A stretch of DNA of 64,000 nt from NCBI GenBank assembly GCA_963735065.1, contig CAVTJL010000001.1, positions 1,798,001-1,862,000 on the forward strand. The letters are read 5' to 3'. Below the pieces are notes generated by a model. The model was not told the DNA's origin, did no database searches, and saw only the letters and a program-made list of their open reading frames with translations. The DNA comes from CAVTJL01 sp963735065. Its GTDB lineage: Bacteria > Pseudomonadota > Alphaproteobacteria > Geminicoccales > Geminicoccaceae. Position 1 is the stretch's first letter, and each line of letters begins with the position of its first letter. Shown here piece after piece: positions 51,186-59,696 of the stretch. The translations under genes and the position numbers were made by a program.

Positions 51186-51347
51186 ATGCGCAGCCTCACG
51201 AGTGACCTCGACGGTGTGGCCGCCACCTGGGACGAGCCCGCGGACCCGAGCGAGCGGTTGCCCCTGCCGCAGGCGGCAGCGCTCGTGAGCCTCGCCTCGA
51301 TCGGGCTGTGGCTCGCGATCGTGGGCGGGATCGTCTGGGCGCTCTGA
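51186..51347 (+). CDS. Small single-pass membrane protein (53 residues)
   Basis: A short gene with a good ribosome site (GGGAG, ~6 nt before the ATG). It encodes a polar acidic N-terminus (DLDGVAATWDEPADPSE) and one C-terminal helix (LVSLASIGLWLAIVGGIVW) that runs to the stop codon. Its plan resembles the 71-residue protein at 28499-28714: polar head, C-terminal anchor, Trp-rich end. The function is unknown. It lies alone between queF and the MATE transporter. Confidence 0.5.
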   Translation: MRSLTSDLDGVAATWDEPADPSERLPLPQAAALVSLASIGLWLAIVGGIVWAL

Positions 51348-51487
51348 CCGCCCGGCCCTCTGACCGCCTGAAAGCGCCATGCGGCCGCCGCTGGCCAGGC
51401 TCCATTCTCTTGCGACTTGCCAGCGGCTCACGGGAGGGCTAACGCCCTCCGCGGCGTGGCCGGCCCAACGCGCGGCTCCGTCCGCGC

Positions 51488-52813
51488 ATGGAAGCATTCC
51501 GTCAGTCGTTCCGGCTAGCCTGGCCGCTCATCCTCTGCAACCTGTCCGTGCCGCTCCTCGGCATGGTCGACATGGGCGTGGTGGGCCATCTGCCGGATCC
51601 CGCGCATCTGGGCGCCGTGGCGCTCGGCGCCACGGTCATGAGCGTCCTTTATTTCGCCTTCGGCTTTCTGCGCATGGGGACGACCGCGCTGACCGCTCAG
51701 GCGCTCGGTGCTGGCGACACGGTCGACGTGCAGACGGCGCTCCTGAGGGGCCTCATGGTCGCCGCGGGCCTCGGGGTCGTCGTCCTTCTTCTCGGCTGGC
51801 CCGTGATCCTGGCGGCCGAGCGCCTGTTCGCCCCGCCGCCGGCGATCGCCCCGGAGTTCCGGCTCTATCTCGAGATCCGCCTCTTCGGGGCGCCGGCGGC
51901 ACTCGCGAGCTTCGTCGTGCTGGGCTGGCTCCTCGGGCTGCAGAGCGCGCGGGGGCCGCTGATCTTGCTGATCGCCACCAACGCCATCAACGCCGCGCTC
52001 GACCTCTTCATGGTCTTCGGGCTCGGCATGGCGGCCGACGGCGTGGCGCTCGCCACCGCGATCGCCGAGTATTCCGGCCTCGGCGTGGGCCTGCTCCTCG
52101 TGCGGCCGCGCTGGCGCGGGCTCGGCGGCGCCCTGCCGTCCTGGCCCGAGCTGCTGCGCGCCGACCGCTTTCGCCGCCTCCTCGTCGTCAATCGCGACAT
52201 CTTCATGCGCAGCCTCTTTCTCGAGGCCGCTTTCCTGCTCTTCACGGCGCTGGGCTCGCGTCAGGGCGAGCTGGTGCTCGCTGCCAACGCCGTCCTGCTC
52301 ACCTTCTTCACCATGGCGGCCTATGGCCTCGACGGCTTCGCCCATGCGGCCGAGGCGCTCGTCGGCCGCACGATCGGCGCCCGTGACGCCGCCGGCTTCA
52401 AGGCCGTGGTGCGGGCGAGCTTCGTCAACGCCGCCCTTCTGGCCGTCGTCATCACGCTCGCCTTCTGGGCCGTCGGCCCCTGGCTCGTGCGCGCGATCAC
52501 CAACCTCGAGACGGTGCGCGGCGTGGCGGCCACCTATCTGCCCTACGCCGTGCTGCTGCCGGCGGTCTCGGTCTGGGCCTTCGTGTTCGATGGCATCTTC
52601 TTCGGCGCCACCCGGACCGCCGAGCTCCGCAACGGCATGTTCCTGGCGCTCCTTCTCTTCTGCGCGCTCGTCTTCCCGATGACCGCGACGCTGGGCAACC
52701 ACGGCCTGTGGCAGGCCTTTTTGATCTTTCTCGCGTCGCGTGGTCTCATCCTCGGATTCTTCTACCGACGCGCGGGCCGCGCGGACCGTCTGATGGCCCC
52801 GCTTCCGGGCTGA
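51488..52813 (+). CDS. MATE family efflux transporter (DinF-like)
   Basis: A 441-residue multidrug and toxic compound extrusion protein with twelve hydrophobic helices in two six-helix halves. The opening LAWPLILCNLSVPLLGMVDM-type block (quoted in part: LILCNLSVPLLGMVD) and GLQSARGPLILLIATNAINAALD-type middle (quoted in part: LIATNAINAALDL) match the DinF branch. It exports cations in exchange for H+ or Na+. The substrate cannot be predicted. It precedes hsp20 by ~150 bp, with a probable separate promoter between them. Confidence 0.92.
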   Translation: MEAFRQSFRLAWPLILCNLSVPLLGMVDMGVVGHLPDPAHLGAVALGATVMSVLYFAFGFLRMGTTALTAQALGAGDTVDVQTALLRGLMVAAGLGVVVLLLGWPVILAAERLFAPPPAIAPEFRLYLEIRLFGAPAALASFVVLGWLLGLQSARGPLILLIATNAINAALDLFMVFGLGMAADGVALATAIAEYSGLGVGLLLVRPRWRGLGGALPSWPELLRADRFRRLLVVNRDIFMRSLFLEAAFLLFTALGSRQGELVLAANAVLLTFFTMAAYGLDGFAHAAEALVGRTIGARDAAGFKAVVRASFVNAALLAVVITLAFWAVGPWLVRAITNLETVRGVAATYLPYAVLLPAVSVWAFVFDGIFFGATRTAELRNGMFLALLLFCALVFPMTATLGNHGLWQAFLIFLASRGLILGFFYRRAGRADRLMAPLPG

Positions 52814-52833
52814 GTCCGGCCGCTCCGCCGCCA

Positions 52834-52864
52834 CTTGAACGTCATCGGGGCGTGCTTACCTCAT
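52834..52864 (+). promoter_or_regulatory. Possible heat-shock (RpoH) promoter upstream of hsp20
   Basis: CTTGAA (52834-52839) is the RpoH -35 consensus, followed at 15-19 bp by CTTACCTCAT, a partial match to the -10 (CCCATNT). It lies 100-130 bp before the hsp20 start. The -10 match and spacing are imperfect. No CIRCE element was seen. Confidence 0.35.
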
Positions 52865-52961
52865 CATGGGTCGGGTGCCTTGCAGGGCCCGGCGATCACG
52901 CAGGCGGACGGCCTCGGCATCTCGGGGGGCCGTCCCGGTAGTCGCTCATCGGAGGACCATG

Positions 52962-53429
52962 ATGCGTAATTTCGACCTCTCCCCCCTCTTCCGCTCGTCG
53001 GTGGGCTTCGATCGTCTCGACAAGCTCTTCGATGCGGCCTTTCGCGAGGCGTCCCGCGACGTGAGCTATCCGCCCTACAACATCGTCAAGACCGGCCAGG
53101 AGCAGTACCGCATCACGATGGCGGTCGCCGGCTTCGGCGAGGGCGATCTCGAGATCGTGGCGCAGGACAACGTGCTGCACGTGAAGGGGCAGCTCAAGGA
53201 GCCCGAGCGCGAGGTCGAGTACCTCCATCGCGGCATCGCCCAGCGCGCCTTCGAGCATCACTTCCAGCTGGCCGACCATGTCCGCGTCGTCGATGCGAGC
53301 CTGGACAAGGGTCTCTTGAGCATCCAGCTCGAGCGCGTCGTGCCGGAGGCCGCCAAGCCCCGCAAGATCGGGATCGGCACCGGCGAGGGCGCCAAGACCA
53401 TCGAGAGCGTGGGTGACAAGGCCGCCTGA
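52962..53429 (+). CDS. Small heat-shock protein, Hsp20/IbpA type
   Basis: A 155-residue alpha-crystallin-domain chaperone. The N-terminus MRNFDLSPLFRSSVGFDRL is the IbpA-type signature. The crystallin domain runs from about residue 33 (YPPYNIVKTGQEQYRI) to ~130 and includes HHFQLADHVRVVDASLDKGLL. It binds unfolding proteins to prevent aggregation. The start at 52962 has GGAGG 6 nt upstream; the ATG one codon earlier is also possible. A strong hairpin terminator follows, so it is monocistronic. Confidence 0.93.
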   Translation: MRNFDLSPLFRSSVGFDRLDKLFDAAFREASRDVSYPPYNIVKTGQEQYRITMAVAGFGEGDLEIVAQDNVLHVKGQLKEPEREVEYLHRGIAQRAFEHHFQLADHVRVVDASLDKGLLSIQLERVVPEAAKPRKIGIGTGEGAKTIESVGDKAA

Positions 53430-53456
53430 CCGGCCGTCGCCACCAAGGGGATCGAG

Positions 53457-53482
53457 GAAGGGGGCCGCGAGGCCCCCTTCGC
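53457..53482 (+). terminator. Hairpin terminator after hsp20
   Basis: Perfect 10-bp stem GAAGGGGGCC / GGCCCCCTTC (53457-53466 and 53471-53480) closed by a GCGA tetraloop, 28 bp after the hsp20 stop. There is no long U tract, but the stem is very stable and both halves are intact. Confidence 0.65.
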
Positions 53483-53567
53483 ATGCCATGCCTGCGCCAC
53501 CATGGCGCTTGCCCGCCTTGTTGCATCGCGGCAGGTCCACTATAGGTCGCGCAGGACAGGGTTGCCC

Positions 53568-54362
53568 ATGACAGCTTCCACCATCCGACCACTGATCGGC
53601 GTCACCGCCTGCCTCAAGGAGCGGGACAATTTCGTCTTTCACAGCGTCGGCGAGAAATATGTCGACGCCGTGATCCAGGGCACCGACGGCATCCCGGTCA
53701 TCATCCCGGCCGTCGCCGCCCGCCAGCGCATCGACGAGCTTTTGGACCGTCTTGACGGCGTGATGCTGACAGGCAGCCCGTCCAACGTCGATCCCGCCCA
53801 CTATGGCGGCCCGCCGGCGCGCGAGGGCAATCTTGCCGATCCGGCGCGCGACGGGACGACGCTGCCGCTGATCCGGCGCGCGGTCGATCTGGGCGTGCCG
53901 CTCTTCGCCATCTGCCGGGGCATCCAGGAGCTCAACGTGGCGTTGGGCGGAACCCTGCACCAGCACGTCCACGAGGTGCCGGGGCGCCGCGACCATCGCT
54001 CCGACAAGACCAAGCCGCCACACGAGCGCTATGATCCGACGCACCCCATCAGCCTCAGTCCGGGCGGCCGGTTGCAGGCTATCCTGGGCGGTCCCTCCAA
54101 CATCGAGGTCAACTCCCTGCATGCGCAGGGCATCGACCAGCCGGGTCCCCGGCTCGTCGTCGAGGCCCGGGCCGAGGATGGCACCATCGAGGCGGTCACG
54201 GTCAGGGACGCGCCGGGCTTCGTGATCGGCGTCCAATGGCACCCCGAATGGCGGGTGGCCGAGAACCCCTGGTCGCGCCGCCTCTTCGCCGCGTTCGCCG
54301 ACGCGGCCCGGACGCGGGCGGCAGGGAGGCAGCGGTATGGAAGCGTTTCAAGAGTGGCTTAG
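53568..54362 (+). CDS. puuD: Gamma-glutamyl-gamma-aminobutyrate hydrolase (PuuD-like)
   Basis: A 264-residue class I glutamine-amidotransferase-fold hydrolase. The nucleophile cysteine is in FAICRGIQELNVALGG, and the His-Glu pair is in GVQWHPEWR. In the putrescine pathway it releases GABA from gamma-glutamyl-GABA. ATG 53568 follows AGGACAGGG; the frame is open further upstream without homology. The last 26 bases overlap the next gene, a gamma-glutamylputrescine synthetase homologue, supporting the pathway assignment. Confidence 0.88.
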   Translation: MTASTIRPLIGVTACLKERDNFVFHSVGEKYVDAVIQGTDGIPVIIPAVAARQRIDELLDRLDGVMLTGSPSNVDPAHYGGPPAREGNLADPARDGTTLPLIRRAVDLGVPLFAICRGIQELNVALGGTLHQHVHEVPGRRDHRSDKTKPPHERYDPTHPISLSPGGRLQAILGGPSNIEVNSLHAQGIDQPGPRLVVEARAEDGTIEAVTVRDAPGFVIGVQWHPEWRVAENPWSRRLFAAFADAARTRAAGRQRYGSVSRVA

Positions 54363-55677
54363 GGAAAACCGGGTCACCGAGGTCGAATGCATCGTCGCCG
54401 ACATCAACGGCGTCGCGCGCGGCAAGATTCTCCCCGGCGACAAGTTCCTCCGCTCGATCCACGAGGATGTGCTCCGCCTGCCGGAGAGCATCTTCATCCA
54501 GACGGTGACCGGGGACTATCCCGAGGAGGACGTGATCGACCCGATCGATCGCGACGTCCGTCTGCACCCTGACTTCAGCTCGATCAGGCTCGTGCCCTGG
54601 TATGTGGAGCCCACGGCCCAGGTCATCGCCGACTGCTTCTATCACGACGGGCCGCCCGTCGAGATCTCGAGCCGGCATGTGCTGCGGCGCGTCCTGGCCC
54701 TCTATGCGGAGCGCGGCTGGCGCCCGGTCGTCTCGCCCGAGCTCGAGTTCTTCCTCACCAAGATCAACGAGGACCCGGACTACCCGCTGGTGCCGCCGGT
54801 CGGCCGCTCGCACCGGCAGGAGACGGCGCGCCAGAGCTACGGCATCGACGCCGTCAACGAGTTCGATCCCGTCTTCGAGGATGTCTACGACTGGTGTGAG
54901 AAGCAGTCCCTCGACGTCGACACGCTCTCCCACGAGGCGGGCGCCGCCCAGATGGAGATCAACTTCAACCACGGCGATCCGCTCGACCTTGCGGACCAGG
55001 CCTTCATCTTCAAGCGCACGCTGCGCCAGGCCGCCCTCAAGCACGGCATCTATGCCACCTTCATGGCCAAGCCCATGGAGGGCGAGCCCGGCAGCTCGAT
55101 GCACGTGCACCAGTCGATCTACGACCTCGACTCGGGCCGCAACCTCTTCGCCGAGCCCGATGGCGCCAACACCAGGCTCTTCCTCAACTTCGTGGGCGGC
55201 CTGCAGAAATACCTGCCCGCCGCGATGCCGCTGCTCGCCCCCAACGTCAACTCCTACCGCCGGCTCAGGCGCTACTCGACGGCCCCCATCAACGTCCACT
55301 GGGGCATCGAGAACCGCACGGTGGGCCTCCGCGTGCCGATGTCGGGACCCGAATCGCGGCGCATCGAGAACCGGATCGCCGGCGCCGACGCCAACCCCTA
55401 TCTGGCGATCGCCGCCTCGCTCGCCTGCGGCTATCTGGGCATGGTCGACGGCCTCGAGCCCACCGAGCCCATCAAGGGCAGCGCCTACCGGATGGCCCAG
55501 ACCCTGCCCCAGCAGATGCCCGAGGGGCTGCGCAAGCTCCAGCTCAGCAGCAAGCTCAAGGAGGTGCTGGGCGAGAAGTTCGTGGAGGTGCTGCTCGCCG
55601 TGAAGGAGACCGAGCATGACGCCTATCAGCGGGTCATCAGCTCCTGGGAGCGCGAGCACCTGCTTTTGAACGTCTGA
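54337..55677 (+). CDS. puuA: Glutamine synthetase family, gamma-glutamylputrescine synthetase-like
   Basis: A 446-residue member of the glutamine synthetase superfamily. It has SPELEFFLTKI, AGAAQMEINFNHGDPL, FMAKPMEGEPGSSMHVHQS and NRTVGLRVPMSGPESRRIENRIAGADANPY-type blocks (quoted in part: SRRIENRIAGADANPY). It lacks the adenylylation-loop tyrosine region of GlnA. The length, sequence and adjacency to puuD indicate ligation of glutamate to putrescine or a related amine. PuuB/PuuC are not in the window. It overlaps puuD by 26 nt in another frame. Confidence 0.87.
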   Translation: MEAFQEWLRENRVTEVECIVADINGVARGKILPGDKFLRSIHEDVLRLPESIFIQTVTGDYPEEDVIDPIDRDVRLHPDFSSIRLVPWYVEPTAQVIADCFYHDGPPVEISSRHVLRRVLALYAERGWRPVVSPELEFFLTKINEDPDYPLVPPVGRSHRQETARQSYGIDAVNEFDPVFEDVYDWCEKQSLDVDTLSHEAGAAQMEINFNHGDPLDLADQAFIFKRTLRQAALKHGIYATFMAKPMEGEPGSSMHVHQSIYDLDSGRNLFAEPDGANTRLFLNFVGGLQKYLPAAMPLLAPNVNSYRRLRRYSTAPINVHWGIENRTVGLRVPMSGPESRRIENRIAGADANPYLAIAASLACGYLGMVDGLEPTEPIKGSAYRMAQTLPQQMPEGLRKLQLSSKLKEVLGEKFVEVLLAVKETEHDAYQRVISSWEREHLLLNV

Positions 55678-55805
55678 GCGCCCGGCTGGCCGTTCTCCGG
55701 ATCTGGGGCCGGAGCGTTGGCCCCGCAGGAATCATCCGTCACATCCTCCCTGTCGGCAGGCCGAAGCACGCAACCAGGAAGCGGATCGGCCGTTCCTGAG
55801 GCCGG

Positions 55806-57614
55806 ATGAACGGGGACGCAGCCGGGATGACGACGCCGCAGATCGAGATCAGCGTCCTCCTGGCGGCCCTGGTCGCCGCCTTCATCTGGGGCCGCTGGCG
55901 CCACGACGTGGTGGCCTTCACCGGCCTCATGATCGCGGTGCTCCTCGGGCTCGTGCCGCAGGACCACGCCTTCTCGGGCTTCGCCCATCCCGCCACGATC
56001 ACCGTGGCCCTCGTCCTCGTGCTGAGCAGGGCCCTGGCCGAATCGGGCGCCGTCGATCTGCTGGCGGCGCCGGTGATGCGTTTCGTCGGCAGCCGCCGCA
56101 CGCACATCGCCACGCTCGGCGGCACCTGCTCCATCCTGTCGGGCTTCATGAACGACGTCGGCGCCCTGGCGCTGATGATGCCGGTGGCGATGCAGACCGC
56201 CGCCAAGAGCGACCGCTCGCCCTCGCTGCTGTTGATGCCGCTGGCCTTCGCGAGCCTGCTGGGCGGCATGACCACCCTCATCGGCACGCCGCCCAACCTC
56301 ATCGTCGCAGGCTTCGAGGGCCGGGTCGGCGGCCATCCCTTTCGCCTCCTCGACTTCGCCTATGTGGGCGTGCCGGTCGCCGTGGCCGGCCTGGCCTTCA
56401 TCACGCTGATCGGCTGGCGCCTCCTCCCCACGGACCGTCGACGCGCCGTCTCGGCCGAGGACTTCTTCAAGATCGCGGACTATCTGATCGAGCTCGAGGT
56501 GAGGAAGGACAGCCCGCTCGCCGGTCGTCGCCTCGGTGCCGTCATGGGCGAGCTTTCGGCCGCGGACGGCACGGTCCTGGGCGTGGTGCGGGGCGAGCGC
56601 CGCTTCGTCGTGCCGCCGCAATGGCTCGAGCTCGCCGAGGGCGACCTGCTCCTGGTCGAATCGCCGCCCTCGGCGATCGATAAGCTGTCGAAGGAGTTCG
56701 GGCTGGCGCTGCCGGAGCATGCCGACGAGACGCCGCCGTCGCTCACCGAGGACGCGATCCAGGTGATCGAGGTCGTCGTGAAGCCCGGCGGCGCCCTGGA
56801 CGGGCGCACCGTCGCCAGCCTCGACCTCGCCCGGCGCTACGAGGTGGCCCTTCTGGGCGTCGCGCGCGAGGGTGCTCGCATCCGCAGCCGCGTCGGCTCC
56901 CTGGCGCTCAGGGGCGGTGACGTCCTGCTGCTGCGCGGTGAGGCAGAGCGGCTGGCGGAGGTGGGCCGGCTCATGGGCCTGCTGCCGCTGGCCGGGCGAC
57001 GCGTCCAGCTCGGCCGCCGGGGCAAGGCTCTCCCGACGCTCGCCGTCTTCGCCGGCGCCGTGCTTCTCGCCGGCTTCGGCCTGCTGCCCATCACCATCGC
57101 GTTCGGCGTCGCCTTGGTGGTGATGGTCCTCACCGGTCTTCTCCCGGTCCGCGACATCCACGAGTTCGTCGACTGGCCGGTGATCGTTCTCCTGGGCGGC
57201 CTGATCCCCGTCGGCGGCGCCCTCGAGACGACCGGCATGGCGGGCCTCATCGGCGGCTGGCTCGGGCTGCTCCACACGGCCCTGCCGGCCTGGGCCCTGC
57301 TCGGGCTTCTTCTCGTCCTCACCATGCTGCTCACCAACGTGCTCAACCACGCGGCCACCGTCGTCGTGATGGCGCCCATCGCACTGGGCCTCGCGGCCGA
57401 GCTCCATCTCCACCCCGAGGCTTTCCTCATGGCAGTCGCCATCGGCGGCTCGGCGGCCTTCCTCTCGCCCGTCGCCCACCAGAGCAACACGCTCGTCATG
57501 GCGCCCGGCGGCTACCGCTTCGGCGACTACTGGCGCCTGGGCCTGCCCCTGGCCGTCGTCGTGGCGCTCGTCGCCCTGCCGATGCTGCTGATCGTCTGGC
57601 CGCTCCGAGGGTAG
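55806..57614 (+). CDS. SLC13-family permease with TrkA-C (RCK_C) domains
   Basis: A 602-residue transporter of the divalent anion:Na+ symporter (ArsB/NhaD superfamily). Membrane helices flank a cytoplasmic insert (about residues 210-400) with two RCK_C domains (IELEVRKDSPLAGRRLG, VIEVVVKPGGALDGRTV). The transport halves contain FMNDVGALALMMPVA with GTPPNLIV, and LTNVLNHAATVVVMAPIA. Homologues transport sulfate or dicarboxylates; the ligand sensed by the RCK_C domains is unknown. The start at 55806 has GAGG nearby; ATG 55827 is an alternative. It is convergent with hyuA. Confidence 0.9.
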   Translation: MNGDAAGMTTPQIEISVLLAALVAAFIWGRWRHDVVAFTGLMIAVLLGLVPQDHAFSGFAHPATITVALVLVLSRALAESGAVDLLAAPVMRFVGSRRTHIATLGGTCSILSGFMNDVGALALMMPVAMQTAAKSDRSPSLLLMPLAFASLLGGMTTLIGTPPNLIVAGFEGRVGGHPFRLLDFAYVGVPVAVAGLAFITLIGWRLLPTDRRRAVSAEDFFKIADYLIELEVRKDSPLAGRRLGAVMGELSAADGTVLGVVRGERRFVVPPQWLELAEGDLLLVESPPSAIDKLSKEFGLALPEHADETPPSLTEDAIQVIEVVVKPGGALDGRTVASLDLARRYEVALLGVAREGARIRSRVGSLALRGGDVLLLRGEAERLAEVGRLMGLLPLAGRRVQLGRRGKALPTLAVFAGAVLLAGFGLLPITIAFGVALVVMVLTGLLPVRDIHEFVDWPVIVLLGGLIPVGGALETTGMAGLIGGWLGLLHTALPAWALLGLLLVLTMLLTNVLNHAATVVVMAPIALGLAAELHLHPEAFLMAVAIGGSAAFLSPVAHQSNTLVMAPGGYRFGDYWRLGLPLAVVVALVALPMLLIVWPLRG

Positions 57615-57631
57615 GGCGACCGGCCGGTCGG

Positions 57632-59600
57632 CTATGCGTCGGCGCCGCCCGGAGCGCGCCCGATCGCCACCGCGGTGACGACCGCCTCGACGACCTTCTC
57701 GAGGCCGCCATCGAGCGTCGCGGAGCGCAGCGCCCGCGTGACCTCGACACGGGGGGCCTCGGCACCCGCCGCCTCGGCCCGGGCCAGCGCCAGCTCGCCG
57801 GCCCGCTGCTCCGCCAGGACCAGCGCCGCGTCCAGGGCGTCCAGGTCCGCCGCCCCCTCCGGCAGATGGACGCGGAAGCCAGCCTCGCCGAACGGTGTCA
57901 CCAGGATGGTCGCCCGTTGCACCACCTCGGCCACGACGGCGCCCACGGCATTGCCCACCGCATGGTGCTCGGGCAGCAGGAGCTCGGCGCCCAGCCGCTC
58001 GGCCACGGCCGGATAGAGGATCGGCGCCGGCCCGCCCAGCGCCACCAGCGGCAGCGCCAGCCGCAGCTGCAGCTCGAGCAGGCGCGCGGCCGGCAGGGGG
58101 CGAGCGAGCGCTCGCGCCATCGCGGCCGGCAGCATCGCCGAGATGTCGCCGGTCTCCGCATCCAACGCCGACAGCGCCACCGCCTCCGCGCTCTGCCGGC
58201 AGGCGTGCTCGATCACCAGCGAGGCCGCCTCGGCTGCCGAGGCCAGGCCCAGCTGCCGGGCCAGAAGCGACCCGCCCGCCTCGGCCGCCGGCGTCGACCA
58301 GGTGTGCTGCTGGCCCAGGAGATGCGCCGCGTCGCTGGGTGTGAAGGCGCTCACCGCCACGAGCCCGCGCTCGATCAGCCGCTCGAGCGATCGACCCAGG
58401 CCGTGCCGCGCCTCGATCTCCTCGATCGCGAGCGGGCCGCCAGCCAGGCTCTCGAGCAGTCGCCGCTGGCCGCCACCGAGCCCGGCCGCCGTTCGGTGGT
58501 CTCCCCGCAGCAGAAAGAAGCGACCATCGTGCGGCCGGGCGGCGGGCCGTGCCTGCTGGGCCTGCAGCGCCTCCAGGACCTGCGGATGGTGCGTGGCGAG
58601 CAGGCTGAGGGGGACGGCACGGCGTGGCCCCAGCAGGATCCCTCCGCCCTCGACCCGCGCCTCGCTGTCCCCGCCGAGCCCGCGGGTGCGGAGGGCCACC
58701 GCCTCGACCATGGTGCGATGGCCGCCGACGGAGGCGCCGTCGGGATCGAGCCTCGGCCTGCCGTTCTCGAGGATCGCCACATCGGTCGTGGTGCCACCCA
58801 CATCGACCACCACCGCATCCCGCCGCCCGGCGAGGAAGCCGGCGCCGATGAGGCTGGCCGCGGGTCCCGAAAGGATGGTCTCGACCGGCCGGGCGACGGC
58901 GATGTCGGCGGCGACGAGCGAGCCGTCACCCTTCATCACCATCAAGGGTGCCGCGATCGCCCGCGCTGCCAGCAGCCGCCGGACGGCCAGGATCAGCTGC
59001 CGGATCTCGGGGATGAGCCGGGCGTTGAGGAGGGTCGTCACGGCCCGCCGTGGCGCGTCCAGCCGCACCGACAGCGCGTGCGAGACGGTGCAGGGAAGCC
59101 CCGACGTCTCGCTGGCGAGCGCTGCCACCGCCAGCTCGTGGGCGGGGTTGCGGACAGCGAAGCGCCCGACCACGGCCAGCGCCTCGACCTCCGATGACAG
59201 GGCGCGGATGGCCGCGACCGCAGCCGCGCGGTCGAGCGGCTGGCGCTCGCGCCCACTCGCCTCGTGACCGCCGGCAAGGAAGCGCACCGGATCGCCGCGC
59301 AGCGCCGCCCCGAGGCCGCCACGCTCCAGCGATCTCGGGCTCGGCGCCGATCAGGATCAGGCCCACGGGCGCGCCTCGGCCCTCGACCAGGGCGTTGGTG
59401 GCGAGCGTGGTCGAGAGGCCGACGAAGGCCAGATCCGAGGGCCCGCCGTCCAGCACCCCGGCCATCGCCTCGCCGATTCCTTGTGACAGGTCGCCATGCG
59501 TGGTCAGGGCCTTGCAGGCGCGTGCCACCCGCCGCTCGCGGTCGAGCAGGACCGCGTCCGTGTAGGTCCCGCCCGTGTCGATGCCGAGACGGAAGCTCAA
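57632..59600 (-). CDS. hyuA: Hydantoinase/oxoprolinase family protein (HyuA), interrupted by a 1-nt frameshift
   Basis: An ASKHA-fold ATPase-type subunit of 655 residues after correction. The N-terminal part (from ATG 59600) has RLGIDTGGTYTDAVLLD and STTLATNALVEGRGAPVGL. The C-terminal part has VVVDVGGTTTDVAILENGRP and VEAVALRTRGLGGDS. The first frame is lost after GAEPEI; the second resumes LERGGLGAALRGDPVRFLAGGH (quoted: LERGGLGAALRGDP). On the coding strand GAGATCGCTGGAG should read GAGATCCTGGAG, so one extra G (C at 59330 on the plus strand) explains it. HyuA normally needs HyuB, which is not adjacent, so substrate and activity remain open. Confidence 0.85.
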
Positions 59601-59696
59601 GACCGCGCGTCCCGCGGAAGACAGCGAGCGGCGGACCGACTAGAAGCCGGTCGTCGGCATCGACCGGCAACGGGTCGACCGAGCGAGGCCAAACGC

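Noticed and set aside
55689..55719. Hairpin CTCCGG/CCGGAG after puuA as a terminator
   Set aside because: Only 6 bp with an 8-nt loop and no U tract. Such GC hairpins are common by chance in this sequence.
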